A DNA stretch of 64,000 nucleotides from Dactylosporangium siamense (GTDB lineage Bacteria > Actinomycetota > Actinomycetes > Mycobacteriales > Micromonosporaceae), in contig NZ_BONQ01000077.1 in assembly GCF_016862795.1 (NCBI RefSeq), positions 1 to 64,000 of the forward strand, in the 5' to 3' direction. The translations under genes and the position numbers were made by a program. This document shows, piece after piece, positions 16,838-25,309 of this stretch. Under the pieces are notes generated by a model. It saw only the letters and a program-made list of their open reading frames with translations, did not search any database and was not told where the DNA came from. Position 1 is the stretch's first letter, and each line of letters begins with the position of its first letter.

Positions 16838-19731
16838 TGAGCGACGCCGACGCGCTGTTCACCTGGCTCGCCAAGGCCGAGGGCAGCCGGGTCGTCGAGC
16901 TGCCCCGCCGGGCGCCGGCGAAGCCCGACGGGCGCCCGGCCGACCAGGGCCACCGGCAGCGGCTCGCCGCCATCGCCGCGACGTATCACGCGGCCGGCGC
17001 CGACACCGGCGAGCCCCTCGCACTGGGCTGGGCGCGGGCCGGCGGGGCGAGCGCGGTGCACATCTTCACCGCCGGCGGCATCATCGGCGCCGCGGACGCC
17101 ACCGGCCGGCAGCCGCTGAGCGTGCCGCCCGGCGCGACCGGCCTCGCGCACGAGGACGGCGCGCTGCTGCGGATGCTCACCGCGGTGCCGCACTGGACCC
17201 GCATCGGCGGCGTCGTGGACGGGCTGCTGGTCGAGGACGAGCCGCACCGCCTCGACGACCTGCGGCCGACCCTCGACGAGTGCCTGCTGCGGGTCTGGCA
17301 CGCCGGGTTCGCCTGGCTGCTGCTGGCCGAGCCGGTGCCCATGGCCGAGATCGACGCGGCCGCCCGCGCGGTCGCCGCCGAGGAACGCGACGCGCGGACC
17401 CGCGCCGGGTCGCCGGAGCACGCGGTGCGCGCCGAGCGGCTCGCGCTGCGGCACCGCGAGCTGCGGCAGGGCGAGTCCACCGGGATGTGGCGGGTGCACC
17501 TGCTGGCGGGCGCCGCGACCCCGGCCGGCGCCGCGGCCGTCGCCGGGCTGCTGTGTGCCTCCGCCGACCTCGGCCGGCTGCCCTACGCCCTGATCCCCAC
17601 CGGCGTCTTCACCGACTTCGCCACCGCCCTCGACGGCCCGGCGCTCCTGGCCAGCTCGGCGCTGGTGGCGGCGCTCGCCGTCACCCCGGTCGAGGAGATC
17701 CCTGGGGTGCGGCTGGCCACCCGCTCCGAGTTCGACGTGACCCCCGAGACGTCGGCGACCACGGCGGCCGCCGGCGGTGTGCTGTTGGGCAAGGTGCTCG
17801 ACCATGACGGGCGGCCCGGCGAGGAGTTGCACGTCGGCACCGCGAGCCTCAACCGCCACACGTTCGTGTCCGGCGCGACCGGCGCCGGCAAGTCGCAGAC
17901 CGTGCGCCACCTGCTGGAGGAGACCACCCGCGTCGGCGTGCCGTGGCTCGTGGTCGAGCCGGCCAAGGCGGAGTACCGGCAGATGGCCGACCGGATCGGC
18001 GGCGAACGGGTCATCGTCATCCGCCCCGGCGACCGCGACGCGCCGCCGGCCGGCTTCAACCCGCTCGAGCCGGCCGCCCCGGACTTCCCGCTGCAGACCC
18101 ACGTCGACCTGGTGCGGTCGCTGTTCCTCGCCGCCTTCGACGCGGAGGAGCCGTTCCCCCAGGTGCTCAGCGCGGCTCTGACCCGCTGCTACGAGGACCT
18201 CGGCTGGGACCTCGCCCTCGGCGAGCCGAGGGTGCCTGGCAGCCACCCCCGGTATCCGACCCTCGGCGACCTGCAGCAGACCGCCGAGCTGGTGGTCGAG
18301 CAGATCGGCTACGGCAAGGAGGTCACCGACAACGTCCGCGGCTTCATCCGGGTCCGCCTTGCCAGTCTCCGCCTCGGTACGACCGGACGGTTCTTCGAGG
18401 GCGGCCACCCGCTGTCGATCCAGCGGCTGCTGGCGCACAACGTGGTCTTCGAGATCGAGGACGTCGGCGACGACCGCGACAAGGCCTTCCTCATGGGCGG
18501 CCTGCTGGTCCAGCTCGTCGAGCACCTGCGGATGGCCGGCCGGCACCAGCCGGAGCTGTTCCGGCTCGGGCTGCGCCACCTCAGCGTGTTCGAGGAGGCG
18601 CACCGGCTGCTGCGCCGCACCGAGCACGCCGGCCCCGCCGCCCACGCGGTCGAGCTGTTCGCCGCGCTGCTGGCCGAGATGCGCGCCTACGGCGAAGGGC
18701 TCGTCATCGCCGAGCAGATCCCGAGCAAGCTCATCCCCGACGTCATCAAGAACACCGCGGTGAAGGTCATCCACCGGCTGCCGGCGGAGGACGACCGCGA
18801 CGCCGTCGGCGCGACCGTCAACCTGACCGAGCCGCAGTCCCGGTTCGTGGTGACGCTCCCGCCCGGCACCGGCGCGGTGTTCGCCGATGGCATGGACCAG
18901 CCGGTGCTCGTCCGGCTGCCCGACGGCAGCGCCCGCGAGCGCGGCGGGATCACCGCGACCGCCGACGTCACCCCGCTGATCGGCCGGCGCAGCGTCACCT
19001 GCGGCGCCTCGTGCGTGGAGGCCCCGTGCACGCTACGCGACATGCGCACCGCCCAACTGCACCTCACCGACGAGCCGTGGCTGCCGCTGTGGGCAGAGCT
19101 CGCGGTGCTCGGCCACCTCACCGGCTGGCCGGTGCCCGCGTTGCGCGCGGTCCACATCCGGGCCCTGCTCGACCTGCCGGCGCGGCTGCGCGAGTGCGCG
19201 CTGTCACACGCGGTCGACGGGGCGGTCGCCACACGGTCGGCGTTCCTTCCCCCGACGGCCGGCCCCGACCTGCTGAGCCGCCACGTGCTGCAGGCGCTGG
19301 ACGGCTACGTCCACGGCGAGATCCACTGCGAGGACGACGAGACGTGGTGCCTGGCTCGCTCGTACCGCTACGCCCGCCTGTGGGACGACCTCCGCGCCGC
19401 CTCACGCTCAGGTGTGACCGGCCGCGATCCCCGCAGCGCCGACTGGGCGGCACGGTACGGCCGCACCGTCCCCGGCGACGACGTCACCGCGCAGCTCGCC
19501 GAGGTCTCCCGCTGGTTCGACGCCGACCTGCGAGACCCGGCGGTCAACCGCCGGGTGGCGCTCGGCGTGCAATCCCCGTCGGCGCTGGAGCGGGCCGCCG
19601 GCCTGACGTTCGGCGCCGCCGGCTGGACGACCCGCATCCGTGACCTGGTGGCCGAGCACTTCGTCGACTGCGGATGGCCGGACCAGTACCTGGCGGCGGA
19701 CGCCGGCCCGGTCGACAGCGACGGAGGGTGA
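16837..19731 (+). CDS. HerA/FtsK-type ATPase
   Basis: A 964-residue P-loop ATPase. The N-terminal 300 residues are unassigned. The motor domain has Walker A GATGAGKS (346-353), the VVEPAKAEYRQ segment usual after it in HerA/VirB4 proteins, and Walker B LSVFEEAHRLL (E586/E587). The IAEQIPSKLIPDVIKN segment is the conserved region following motif B in HerA-like motors. Residues after about 720 contain a cysteine cluster (CGASC, CTL) and a helical tail. HerA-type rings pump DNA or polypeptides. The start is the ATG overlapping the previous stop (TGATG); a GTG four codons upstream is possible. Position between a membrane partner and toxin genes suggests a transport or loading motor, by inference. 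Confidence 0.9.
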   Translation: MSDADALFTWLAKAEGSRVVELPRRAPAKPDGRPADQGHRQRLAAIAATYHAAGADTGEPLALGWARAGGASAVHIFTAGGIIGAADATGRQPLSVPPGATGLAHEDGALLRMLTAVPHWTRIGGVVDGLLVEDEPHRLDDLRPTLDECLLRVWHAGFAWLLLAEPVPMAEIDAAARAVAAEERDARTRAGSPEHAVRAERLALRHRELRQGESTGMWRVHLLAGAATPAGAAAVAGLLCASADLGRLPYALIPTGVFTDFATALDGPALLASSALVAALAVTPVEEIPGVRLATRSEFDVTPETSATTAAAGGVLLGKVLDHDGRPGEELHVGTASLNRHTFVSGATGAGKSQTVRHLLEETTRVGVPWLVVEPAKAEYRQMADRIGGERVIVIRPGDRDAPPAGFNPLEPAAPDFPLQTHVDLVRSLFLAAFDAEEPFPQVLSAALTRCYEDLGWDLALGEPRVPGSHPRYPTLGDLQQTAELVVEQIGYGKEVTDNVRGFIRVRLASLRLGTTGRFFEGGHPLSIQRLLAHNVVFEIEDVGDDRDKAFLMGGLLVQLVEHLRMAGRHQPELFRLGLRHLSVFEEAHRLLRRTEHAGPAAHAVELFAALLAEMRAYGEGLVIAEQIPSKLIPDVIKNTAVKVIHRLPAEDDRDAVGATVNLTEPQSRFVVTLPPGTGAVFADGMDQPVLVRLPDGSARERGGITATADVTPLIGRRSVTCGASCVEAPCTLRDMRTAQLHLTDEPWLPLWAELAVLGHLTGWPVPALRAVHIRALLDLPARLRECALSHAVDGAVATRSAFLPPTAGPDLLSRHVLQALDGYVHGEIHCEDDETWCLARSYRYARLWDDLRAASRSGVTGRDPRSADWAARYGRTVPGDDVTAQLAEVSRWFDADLRDPAVNRRVALGVQSPSALERAAGLTFGAAGWTTRIRDLVAEHFVDCGWPDQYLAADAGPVDSDGG

Positions 19732-19736
19732 CACTG

Positions 19737-20264
19737 ATGGCTGCGGAAACCACCCCGCCGTCTCGGACCGACCGGACGGTCGATTCGGCGAAGCTCGAAC
19801 AGGCGGTCGGTGACCTGGTGGCCCGTAAGGAGGCCGGTGAGCTGCTGTCGCAGCAGAGCCGGAGCGAGGAGCAGGACAACACGCGGGCCGCGGCGCAGGC
19901 CGAGGCGGCGAAGGCGGCCGGGCAGCAGTACGAGGGCGACTCGCCGATCAGGGTCGACCCGCCGTTCAACCCCGCCGCCGTGAAGGCGGTCGACATGGCC
20001 GGCGACCTGGCCAAGATGAAGTCTCCTCAGGCCGGCGCGGCGATCAAGTTCGGCGCCACCATCATGGAGGCGGTCAACGCCCGCAGCGTGCAGGAGCGCT
20101 CCGAGTTCATCGCCGAGAAGGGCGCGGGACTGGTCGTCTCCACCGACGGCGACCCGCGGACCGCCGAGGCGATCGCCGAGGGCGCCAAGTATCTGGGCCT
20201 GGTGATGGAGCAGCGGTTCGGCGGCCGTCGCGAGCGCGACGCGCACGGATCGCTGGAGGGCTGA
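19737..20264 (+). CDS. Small helical protein of the HerA/toxin operon
   Basis: A 175-residue soluble protein with an ideal GGAGGG (19723-19728) eight bases before the ATG and a stop that overlaps the next start. The first 80 residues are charged, Ala- and Gln-rich and probably helical or coiled-coil. The second half (from about FNPAAVKAVDMAGDL) is a compact alpha/beta segment with no known motif. No signal peptide. It could be an adaptor or chaperone that links the large repeat protein to the ATPase. The function is not recognised. Confidence 0.75.
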   Translation: MAAETTPPSRTDRTVDSAKLEQAVGDLVARKEAGELLSQQSRSEEQDNTRAAAQAEAAKAAGQQYEGDSPIRVDPPFNPAAVKAVDMAGDLAKMKSPQAGAAIKFGATIMEAVNARSVQERSEFIAEKGAGLVVSTDGDPRTAEAIAEGAKYLGLVMEQRFGGRRERDAHGSLEG

Positions 20265-21778
20265 TGGCCGAGACCGTCCAGGAGACCAAGCCGCCGGAGC
20301 CGCCCCCGAAACCGCCGGAGGTGCCGAAGCAGACCGACCAGCGGGCGGGCGGCGACCGCTCGGACCACACCGCCACGACGTCACAGGCCGACGCGCACAA
20401 GCAGACGAACCACGCCGCCCGCACCGAGCACGCCAAGGCCACCGCGCCGGGCGACGGTTCGTTGCAGCCGTCGCCGGAGTTCCAGCAGAAACTCGACGCG
20501 CATCAGGCGGCGAAGGGGTCCGGGCCGGCTCCTGGCGACGGTTCGTTGCGCCCTACCGCGGAGTTCCAGCAGAAGCTCGACGCCCACCAGCAGTCCAAGG
20601 GCAACGGGCCGGTTCCCGGCGACGGTTCGTTGCAGCCGTCACCGGAGTTCCAGCAGAAGCTCGACGCGCATCAGGCGGCGAAGGGGTCCGGCGAGCAGGG
20701 GGCCGCGGGGGAGCGCGCGGCGGCCCACGAGCACACCAGCCAGGCGGCGACCGCTGAGCACGCCAAGGCGACCGCGACCGACAACGTGGGAGCCAACAAC
20801 GTCGGCCAGCCAGCCGGCGAACACGTCCAGCAGCCCGCCGGCGAGCAGGTCAAGCAGCCAGTGGCGGAACCGGTCGGCGAGCAGGCGAAGCAGCCGGTGG
20901 TGGAGCCGGTCAGTCAGCCGGTGGCGGAACAGATCAAGCAGCCTGTCGGGGAACACGTCAACCAACCGGTCGCGGAACAGGTGCGACAGCCGGCTGGAGA
21001 GCATGTCCAGCAACCCGCCGGCGACCACGTCAACCAGCCGGCCGGTGAGCAGGTCAAGCAGCCCGTGCAGGCTGCCGGTGACGGGTTGCCCTCGTGGGCC
21101 GTCCCCGTTGGTGCGCAGGGTGACAGCACCGCGGGTGGGCCGAAACAGAACGGCGAGCAGCAGACCGGTACAGCGGAAAACGGCGGGCAGAAAACCGGCG
21201 AGCAGCAGACGGGAAGCAACGACTCGCTGCCGTCCTGGGTGCCGCGGGCGACCGCTGAGACCGGGACCGGCGAGCAGCCGGGCGGCGCCGAGGTCGGCGA
21301 CCAGCCCACCGCCACGCCCCGGGCCGACGCGATGCGGGAGCGGCAGCCGGAGAACATGCCCGGACCCGTCTGGGACCGGATGTGCGACGGGGTGGCCTTC
21401 AACGAGCAGCGCGAGCCGCACTACACCGAGCGCGGCGGCGCCAACGAGGTCACGCTCGGCAACGGGAAGCGGGTCGACTCGTACGTGCCGGGTGAGGAGA
21501 TCGTGTCGCGCAAGTTCACCCAGCTGGATCAGGTCTCGCCGGCCACGGCGGTGGGTTATGTGCGTGAGGTGGCGAATAAGTACAGCCCGGCCGAGGTGGT
21601 CGCGGACACCGAAGGCAACCGCGCGAAACTGCCGGATCAGGTCGGCCAGCGGTTGGACGGCGTGATGGTGTTGGAGATCCCGCCGCAGAACTCCGGCACC
21701 ATTCCGGATGTCGTAATAGCCACCGCCCTCACCAGCGGTGTCAGAATCAAGGACTCGAACGGCAACTGGTTCGTCTAG
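20264..21778 (+). CDS. Repeat-rich polymorphic-toxin-like protein with C-terminal nuclease-like domain
   Basis: A 504-residue modular protein. Residues 1-60 are Pro/His-rich. Three near-identical 28-residue repeats (GDGSLQPSPEFQQKLDAH...) cover about 63-143. A run of short motifs of the type AGEHVQQP / AEQVKQP fills about 180-270, followed by two LPSWxxP elements (275 and 322). From about 364 a compact C-terminal domain of 140 residues begins (PENMPGPVWDRMCDGVAFNEQ). Its core has a GKRVDSYVPGEEIVSRKFTQL segment; the D405...E412...K417 pattern resembles PD-(D/E)XK nuclease toxins found at the C-terminus of Rhs and WXG-type toxins. Long disordered repeats followed by a toxin tip are the usual polymorphic-toxin plan. 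No signal peptide, so delivery would depend on the operon's own machinery. The next gene would then be the immunity gene. Confidence 0.75.
   Translation: MAETVQETKPPEPPPKPPEVPKQTDQRAGGDRSDHTATTSQADAHKQTNHAARTEHAKATAPGDGSLQPSPEFQQKLDAHQAAKGSGPAPGDGSLRPTAEFQQKLDAHQQSKGNGPVPGDGSLQPSPEFQQKLDAHQAAKGSGEQGAAGERAAAHEHTSQAATAEHAKATATDNVGANNVGQPAGEHVQQPAGEQVKQPVAEPVGEQAKQPVVEPVSQPVAEQIKQPVGEHVNQPVAEQVRQPAGEHVQQPAGDHVNQPAGEQVKQPVQAAGDGLPSWAVPVGAQGDSTAGGPKQNGEQQTGTAENGGQKTGEQQTGSNDSLPSWVPRATAETGTGEQPGGAEVGDQPTATPRADAMRERQPENMPGPVWDRMCDGVAFNEQREPHYTERGGANEVTLGNGKRVDSYVPGEEIVSRKFTQLDQVSPATAVGYVREVANKYSPAEVVADTEGNRAKLPDQVGQRLDGVMVLEIPPQNSGTIPDVVIATALTSGVRIKDSNGNWFV
20450..20692 (+). repeat. Three 84-bp in-frame repeats in the toxin-like gene
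   Basis: Encodes three copies of a 28-residue unit centred on EFQQKLDAHQ. The first and third copies are almost identical in DNA, the middle one more diverged, which suggests recent duplication or conversion. The flanking EHAKAT peptides on either side are also repeated. Confidence 0.85.
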
Positions 21779-21790
21779 AGGAGCATTGAC

Positions 21791-22297
21791 GTGACGGTTT
21801 CATATTGTCGTCGCTGGAACAGCCTGCTGCACGCGCCGATCGAGCCGATGAGCGAGGACGAGGCGCGGGCGCTGGACGCCGCGGGCACCCTCTACTGCGC
21901 CGTCGTGGGCGGGCCCGGCCAGGTCGACGCGGTCGTTGAGGTGGTGCGGGGCAGCGGCTATTTCGGGGTGTACTTCTTTGACACGCACGAGCGGCAGAAG
22001 ACGAAGTTCGACTTCGGCCGGCGGCCCGAGGGCGGGCTCTTTCTCAACACGGTGATCGCGTGGCAGTACCCGGACGACCGGCCGCGACGGCAGCTCAATG
22101 AGGCGTCTCGCATCGACGAGGTGCAGTACAAGCCGGAGGGCACCGTGCGGCACATCGTGCGCGACAAGGCCGCCGACGAGAAGACCACGACGGACTTCCG
22201 GGACGTGCCGCTGGACATCAACCACGAGCCCGAGCCGGCGTTCGGCGACTGGGCGTCGATCGCCAGGTTCGAGCGTGCGCCGAAGCCGGCCGGCTGA
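21791..22297 (+). CDS. Candidate immunity protein for the toxin-like gene
   Basis: A 168-residue soluble protein with a GTG start seven bases after AGAGGAG (21777-21783). It lies 12 bases downstream of the toxin-like gene and is last in the operon. It is mixed alpha/beta with no membrane segment; notable segments are YFGVYFFDTHERQKTKFDFG and DINHEPEPAFGDWASIARF. It is acidic overall at the C-terminus, as suits a protein that blocks a basic nuclease. I do not recognise the family. The immunity role is inferred purely from size and placement. Confidence 0.7.
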   Translation: MTVSYCRRWNSLLHAPIEPMSEDEARALDAAGTLYCAVVGGPGQVDAVVEVVRGSGYFGVYFFDTHERQKTKFDFGRRPEGGLFLNTVIAWQYPDDRPRRQLNEASRIDEVQYKPEGTVRHIVRDKAADEKTTTDFRDVPLDINHEPEPAFGDWASIARFERAPKPAG

Positions 22298-22341
22298 CCG
22301 GACCGGTCTTCAAGTCGCTGCGCGACGCGGTCGGCGGCTGG

Positions 22342-23319
22342 CTAAGACACCGCCTGATGGGCTGGTTCGCGGGTGAACTTGCCGGGAGTGTGTTCGTAGA
22401 CGACGACGATGCCGAGATCGGTCAGGAGCTCGACCAGGTCCTGCTTGGGGCGGGACGGTAACAGGACCGCTCGGGACCGCGGGCGTACGTAGCGGGCGTA
22501 GTCGTAGAGCTGGCCGATGGCGTGGCGGATGTGTTCGCGACCGGCGGTGGACTTGGCTTCCAGGAGTTCTTCGGTGTCCAGGTCGAAGACGTCGGTGAAG
22601 AAGGTGTCCAGGCCGCCGGGCAGGGTGATCAGGTTCCGGGCCGCGCGGCGGCCCTGTTCGGCCAGGTAGGTCTCGTAGCGGCTGACCAGTTCGGCTTCGC
22701 TGCGGTTGGCCTGGAGGGTTTGGCCGGGCCGGCGGACGAAGGTGCGGGTCATGTTCCGCTCCAGCGCGATGGTGCGGATGACCGCGCCGGCGTCCGCCTT
22801 GCGGTCGGGTGCGATGGGTGGAGGGTCCGCGAGCGGCGGTCCGAGCACCGGCCAGCCCTTTTGTAAGGCTGAGTGGCGGATCGCGCGGATGGCGTCCTCG
22901 GCCAGGTCCGCGGCCGGGATCGGGCCGAAGGTGTCGTCCGGTTCGTCGGGCTCGAGGTCGACGCGGTACGGGTAGAGGTCGTCCGGCCACACCGGTTTGA
23001 CGTGTTCCTCGTACAGCGGGGCGTGCAGCAGCCGCTGGGTCACGGAGTGGAGCGTCGCGCCGGTCCAGGCGTCGAAGTCCTCGTCACGGGTGCGTGGCCA
23101 GCCTTTCGGCGCGGGCCGGGGCGGTGTGATGCCGCGGACGAAGATGAGCCAGGTCGGTTCGTCGCGGTCGGGGTCGGGGTCACGCAGCCAGGTCTCGGCC
23201 TGGGCGACGAGGGTGCCGCTCCCGGTGAAGGTCTTCCAGCCCCAGATGTTGCCCCGCATGCCGATGCCGAAGTTGCGTTCCGCGCGTTCACCGACGTAGA
23301 TGTACACGCTGCGGCTCAT
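22342..23319 (-). CDS. PD-(D/E)XK-type nuclease with possible modified-base reader domain
   Basis: A 325-residue protein. The N-terminal 75 residues (YVGERAERNFGIG, WGWK, TWLIFVRGI) look like a small beta-barrel of the PUA/EVE kind, though not certain. The C-terminal part (about 205-310) has an Mrr-like nuclease core: D243 in FTDVFDLD, then LLEAKST (E254, K256), then IRHAIGQLYDYAR, the usual helix after the D...ExK active site. A reader plus REase layout fits a type IV, modification-dependent restriction enzyme; this is inference. It overlaps the preceding MazG-like gene by four bases (ATGA), so the two are co-translated. Confidence 0.75.
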   Translation of the reverse strand: MSRSVYIYVGERAERNFGIGMRGNIWGWKTFTGSGTLVAQAETWLRDPDPDRDEPTWLIFVRGITPPRPAPKGWPRTRDEDFDAWTGATLHSVTQRLLHAPLYEEHVKPVWPDDLYPYRVDLEPDEPDDTFGPIPAADLAEDAIRAIRHSALQKGWPVLGPPLADPPPIAPDRKADAGAVIRTIALERNMTRTFVRRPGQTLQANRSEAELVSRYETYLAEQGRRAARNLITLPGGLDTFFTDVFDLDTEELLEAKSTAGREHIRHAIGQLYDYARYVRPRSRAVLLPSRPKQDLVELLTDLGIVVVYEHTPGKFTREPAHQAVS

Positions 23320-23645
23320 GGCGTGCGGTCATTCAGTGGTGGGAAGCGGTGCTCGTTACGGGCGATCTTCTCGGCCACTGCCTTCGTCACATCTACGCCG
23401 GCGACATCGGCGAAGCGCAGCGCATAGATCAGGACGTCGGCCACCTCTTCCGCGACGCGGTCCGGGGGCGGCGGTGTCGGCGGGTCCCATTGGTACAGCT
23501 CAGCGAGTTCACCGACCTCACCAACCAGCGCGAGAAGCAGATTGCGCGGCGTGTGGTACCGGGGCCAGTCGCGGGCTTCGGCGAAGCGACGCAGTTCCCG
23601 CTGCACCTGCGCCGGCCAGTCTTCAGACTGCTCGTCATTCGGCAT
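23316..23645 (-). CDS. MazG-like nucleotide pyrophosphohydrolase
   Basis: A 109-residue all-alpha NTP pyrophosphatase of the MazG/RS21-C6 type, which splits (d)NTPs to NMP and pyrophosphate. The conserved metal-binding elements are EVGELAELYQW (ExxE) and EEVADVLIYALRFAD (ExxD). The length is right for a single-domain dCTPase-like enzyme. It is the first gene of a two-gene operon with a nuclease. Removing modified or damaged nucleotides next to a restriction-type nuclease would make sense if phage nucleotides are the target, but a house-cleaning role is equally possible. Confidence 0.85.
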   Translation of the reverse strand: MPNDEQSEDWPAQVQRELRRFAEARDWPRYHTPRNLLLALVGEVGELAELYQWDPPTPPPPDRVAEEVADVLIYALRFADVAGVDVTKAVAEKIARNEHRFPPLNDRTP

Positions 23646-23975
23646 CGCCGATCACCCGATCACGATGGCCCCTACCGCACCACGATGGCCTTATGGCCGC
23701 GAGCTGGCTCGATGCTTGCTCCGAAGTCTTCTGGACTCCTCGAGAATCCGGCTCGGTGTTGTGGAATTTGCCCGTGTTGCGAGCCGGGCCGCCGGTCTTC
23801 CTGCGAGCCGGCGGATGCAGCACGGCCACAATCGACCGGCTGGGCGGTAGGCATTCGGTCTGGCGAAACCTCCGGCAGACCGGAATAGCCTCGTGCCTTC
23901 GGAGGAGCCGATCGCCGCCTCGCCGTGACAGGGTTTCACCATTGTCGAGGCCGATGGCTTTGTTGGGGTGGGTGA
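23646..23975. other. 330-base intergenic region with paired CACGATGGCC
   Basis: Between the divergent MazG-like and ParA-like genes. CACGATGGCC is repeated directly at 23661-23670 and 23681-23690, exactly 20 bases apart (two helical turns). No convincing gene or RNA is seen. It probably contains both promoters and may be an operator or a centromere-like site for the ParA protein. Confidence 0.5.
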
Positions 23976-24887
23976 GTGAACGTCATCTCAGTGCTCAACT
24001 ACAAGGGCGGCGTGGGCAAGACGACAGTGACGGCCAACCTGGGGGCCGACCTTGCCAATCGCGGCCGCCGGGTGCTGCTCATCGACCTCGACCCGCAGGC
24101 GAGCCTCACGTTCTCGTTCTATGCCGCTGATGAGTGGGACGCACAGCTGCGCCCGGCAAAGACGGTCCTGCACTGGTACGACTCGTTCAACTGGTCGCAG
24201 TCGCAGAAGCCGCTCCGGGACATGGTGACCGCGCCACCGCGGATCAACGCGCGGCTCAGTGATCGGGGCGGGCGACTCGACCTGATCGCGTCCGACCTCG
24301 GCCTGGTCGACGTCGAGCTCGACCTTGCCGCGGGACTGGGTGGCTCGCGCTACCAGACGTTCAACCCCGACTACCTCAAGGTCCACCGGATGCTCGCCGA
24401 CGCGCTTGCCGACGACGAGTTCGATGAGTACGACGTCGTGCTCATCGACTGCCCGCCCAACTTCAACATGGTGACGCGGACCGCCGTCGTCGCCAGCGAC
24501 CATATTCTGGTTCCGGCGAAGGCGGATTACCTGTCGACGCTCGGCATCACGTACCTGCGTCGCCGCCTGACCCAACTGGTCGAGCAGTACAACGGGGTCG
24601 CCGGGCCAGACCCGGAGGCAAGCATCAATCCCGAGATCCTTGGCGTGGTTTTCACCATGATCCAGTATGCGGGGTCGGGGCTGATGACGAAGTTGCGCGG
24701 CTACATCGAGAGGACCGGGCAGACGGAGGTACCGCTGTTCCAGCAAGGCTTGCGGGAAAGTAAGAATGTCTTCGCAGACACCGGCGAGTTGGGCATCCCA
24801 GCCGTGCTGGCCGCGCACACGACCGAGAACGTCGAATACGACCTGACGCAGTTGACCAGCGAGTTCATAGCCAAGACCGGGATTTGA
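23976..24887 (+). CDS. ParA/Soj-type ATPase (first of two paralogous pairs)
   Basis: A 303-residue deviant-Walker ATPase. It begins at a GTG directly with NVISVLNYKGGVGKTTVTANLG (KGGVGKTT, signature lysine present). LLIDLDPQASLTFSF (switch I/Walker A') and VVLIDCPPNFNMVTRTA (Walker B) follow, as does the VPAKADYLSTLGI motif. ParA proteins form ATP-dependent dimers that bind DNA non-specifically and position cargo. The usual ParB is missing; 10 bases downstream comes a 135-residue SAP-like protein. The same two-gene pair recurs at 57885-59224 with matching motif wording. Cargo unknown; it may position a defence complex or an element remnant. Confidence 0.9.
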   Translation: MNVISVLNYKGGVGKTTVTANLGADLANRGRRVLLIDLDPQASLTFSFYAADEWDAQLRPAKTVLHWYDSFNWSQSQKPLRDMVTAPPRINARLSDRGGRLDLIASDLGLVDVELDLAAGLGGSRYQTFNPDYLKVHRMLADALADDEFDEYDVVLIDCPPNFNMVTRTAVVASDHILVPAKADYLSTLGITYLRRRLTQLVEQYNGVAGPDPEASINPEILGVVFTMIQYAGSGLMTKLRGYIERTGQTEVPLFQQGLRESKNVFADTGELGIPAVLAAHTTENVEYDLTQLTSEFIAKTGI

Positions 24888-24897
24888 GGAGCGTCGG

Positions 24898-25305
24898 GTG
24901 ACCGAGCCGACCGACCGCACATACGACATGCTGCAGCAGATCGGGGAGTTCCTGAAGAAGCTGAAGAAGGAAGAGTACGACTCGCTCCTGGCCGGCGACT
25001 CCAGGCTCATGGTCGTGCCGAAGGGCGCCCGCATCAGTGCCGGTACGACGCGAACAGCGGAACCGGTGGCACTCGCGGTCGATACCGCGCAGATCGACGC
25101 CGATCTGCGCAGCCTCGGCGACCGGCAGTCGGCGGCGCGTTACCTGGACGACCTCAAACTGAAGAAGGCCCAGATTCTGCAGCTGGCGAAGGAGTTGAAC
25201 GTCCACGTGCGGGCGAAGGACACAATTTCCCAGATCCGGGATCTGATCGTCGAGCAGAAGGTCGGCCACCGCCTCGCCCACGACGCCATCCTGCGCCAGT
25301 CGTAG
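24898..25305 (+). CDS. Small SAP/HeH-like partner of the ParA ATPase
   Basis: A 135-residue basic protein with a GTG start 10 bases after the ParA stop (GGAG just upstream). The N-terminal 40 residues form a Lys/Glu helix (QQIGEFLKKLKKEEYDSLL). The C-terminal 60 contain LKKAQILQLAKELNVHVRAKDTISQIRDLI, the helix-extension-helix pattern of SAP or Rho-N-like DNA-binding motifs. The paralogue at 57885-58295 has the same layout with LRAVAAELGI and a RAIGSRLNSLA tail matching KVGHRLAHDAI here. Probably the DNA- or cargo-binding partner that replaces ParB; inferred. Confidence 0.75.
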   Translation: MTEPTDRTYDMLQQIGEFLKKLKKEEYDSLLAGDSRLMVVPKGARISAGTTRTAEPVALAVDTAQIDADLRSLGDRQSAARYLDDLKLKKAQILQLAKELNVHVRAKDTISQIRDLIVEQKVGHRLAHDAILRQS

Positions 25306-25309
25306 CCGT

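Noticed and set aside
16528-18774. 748-codon minus-strand frame opposite the HerA ATPase
   Set aside because: Antisense shadow with low-complexity Gly/Arg/Val content; the plus strand has Walker motifs and coupled starts.
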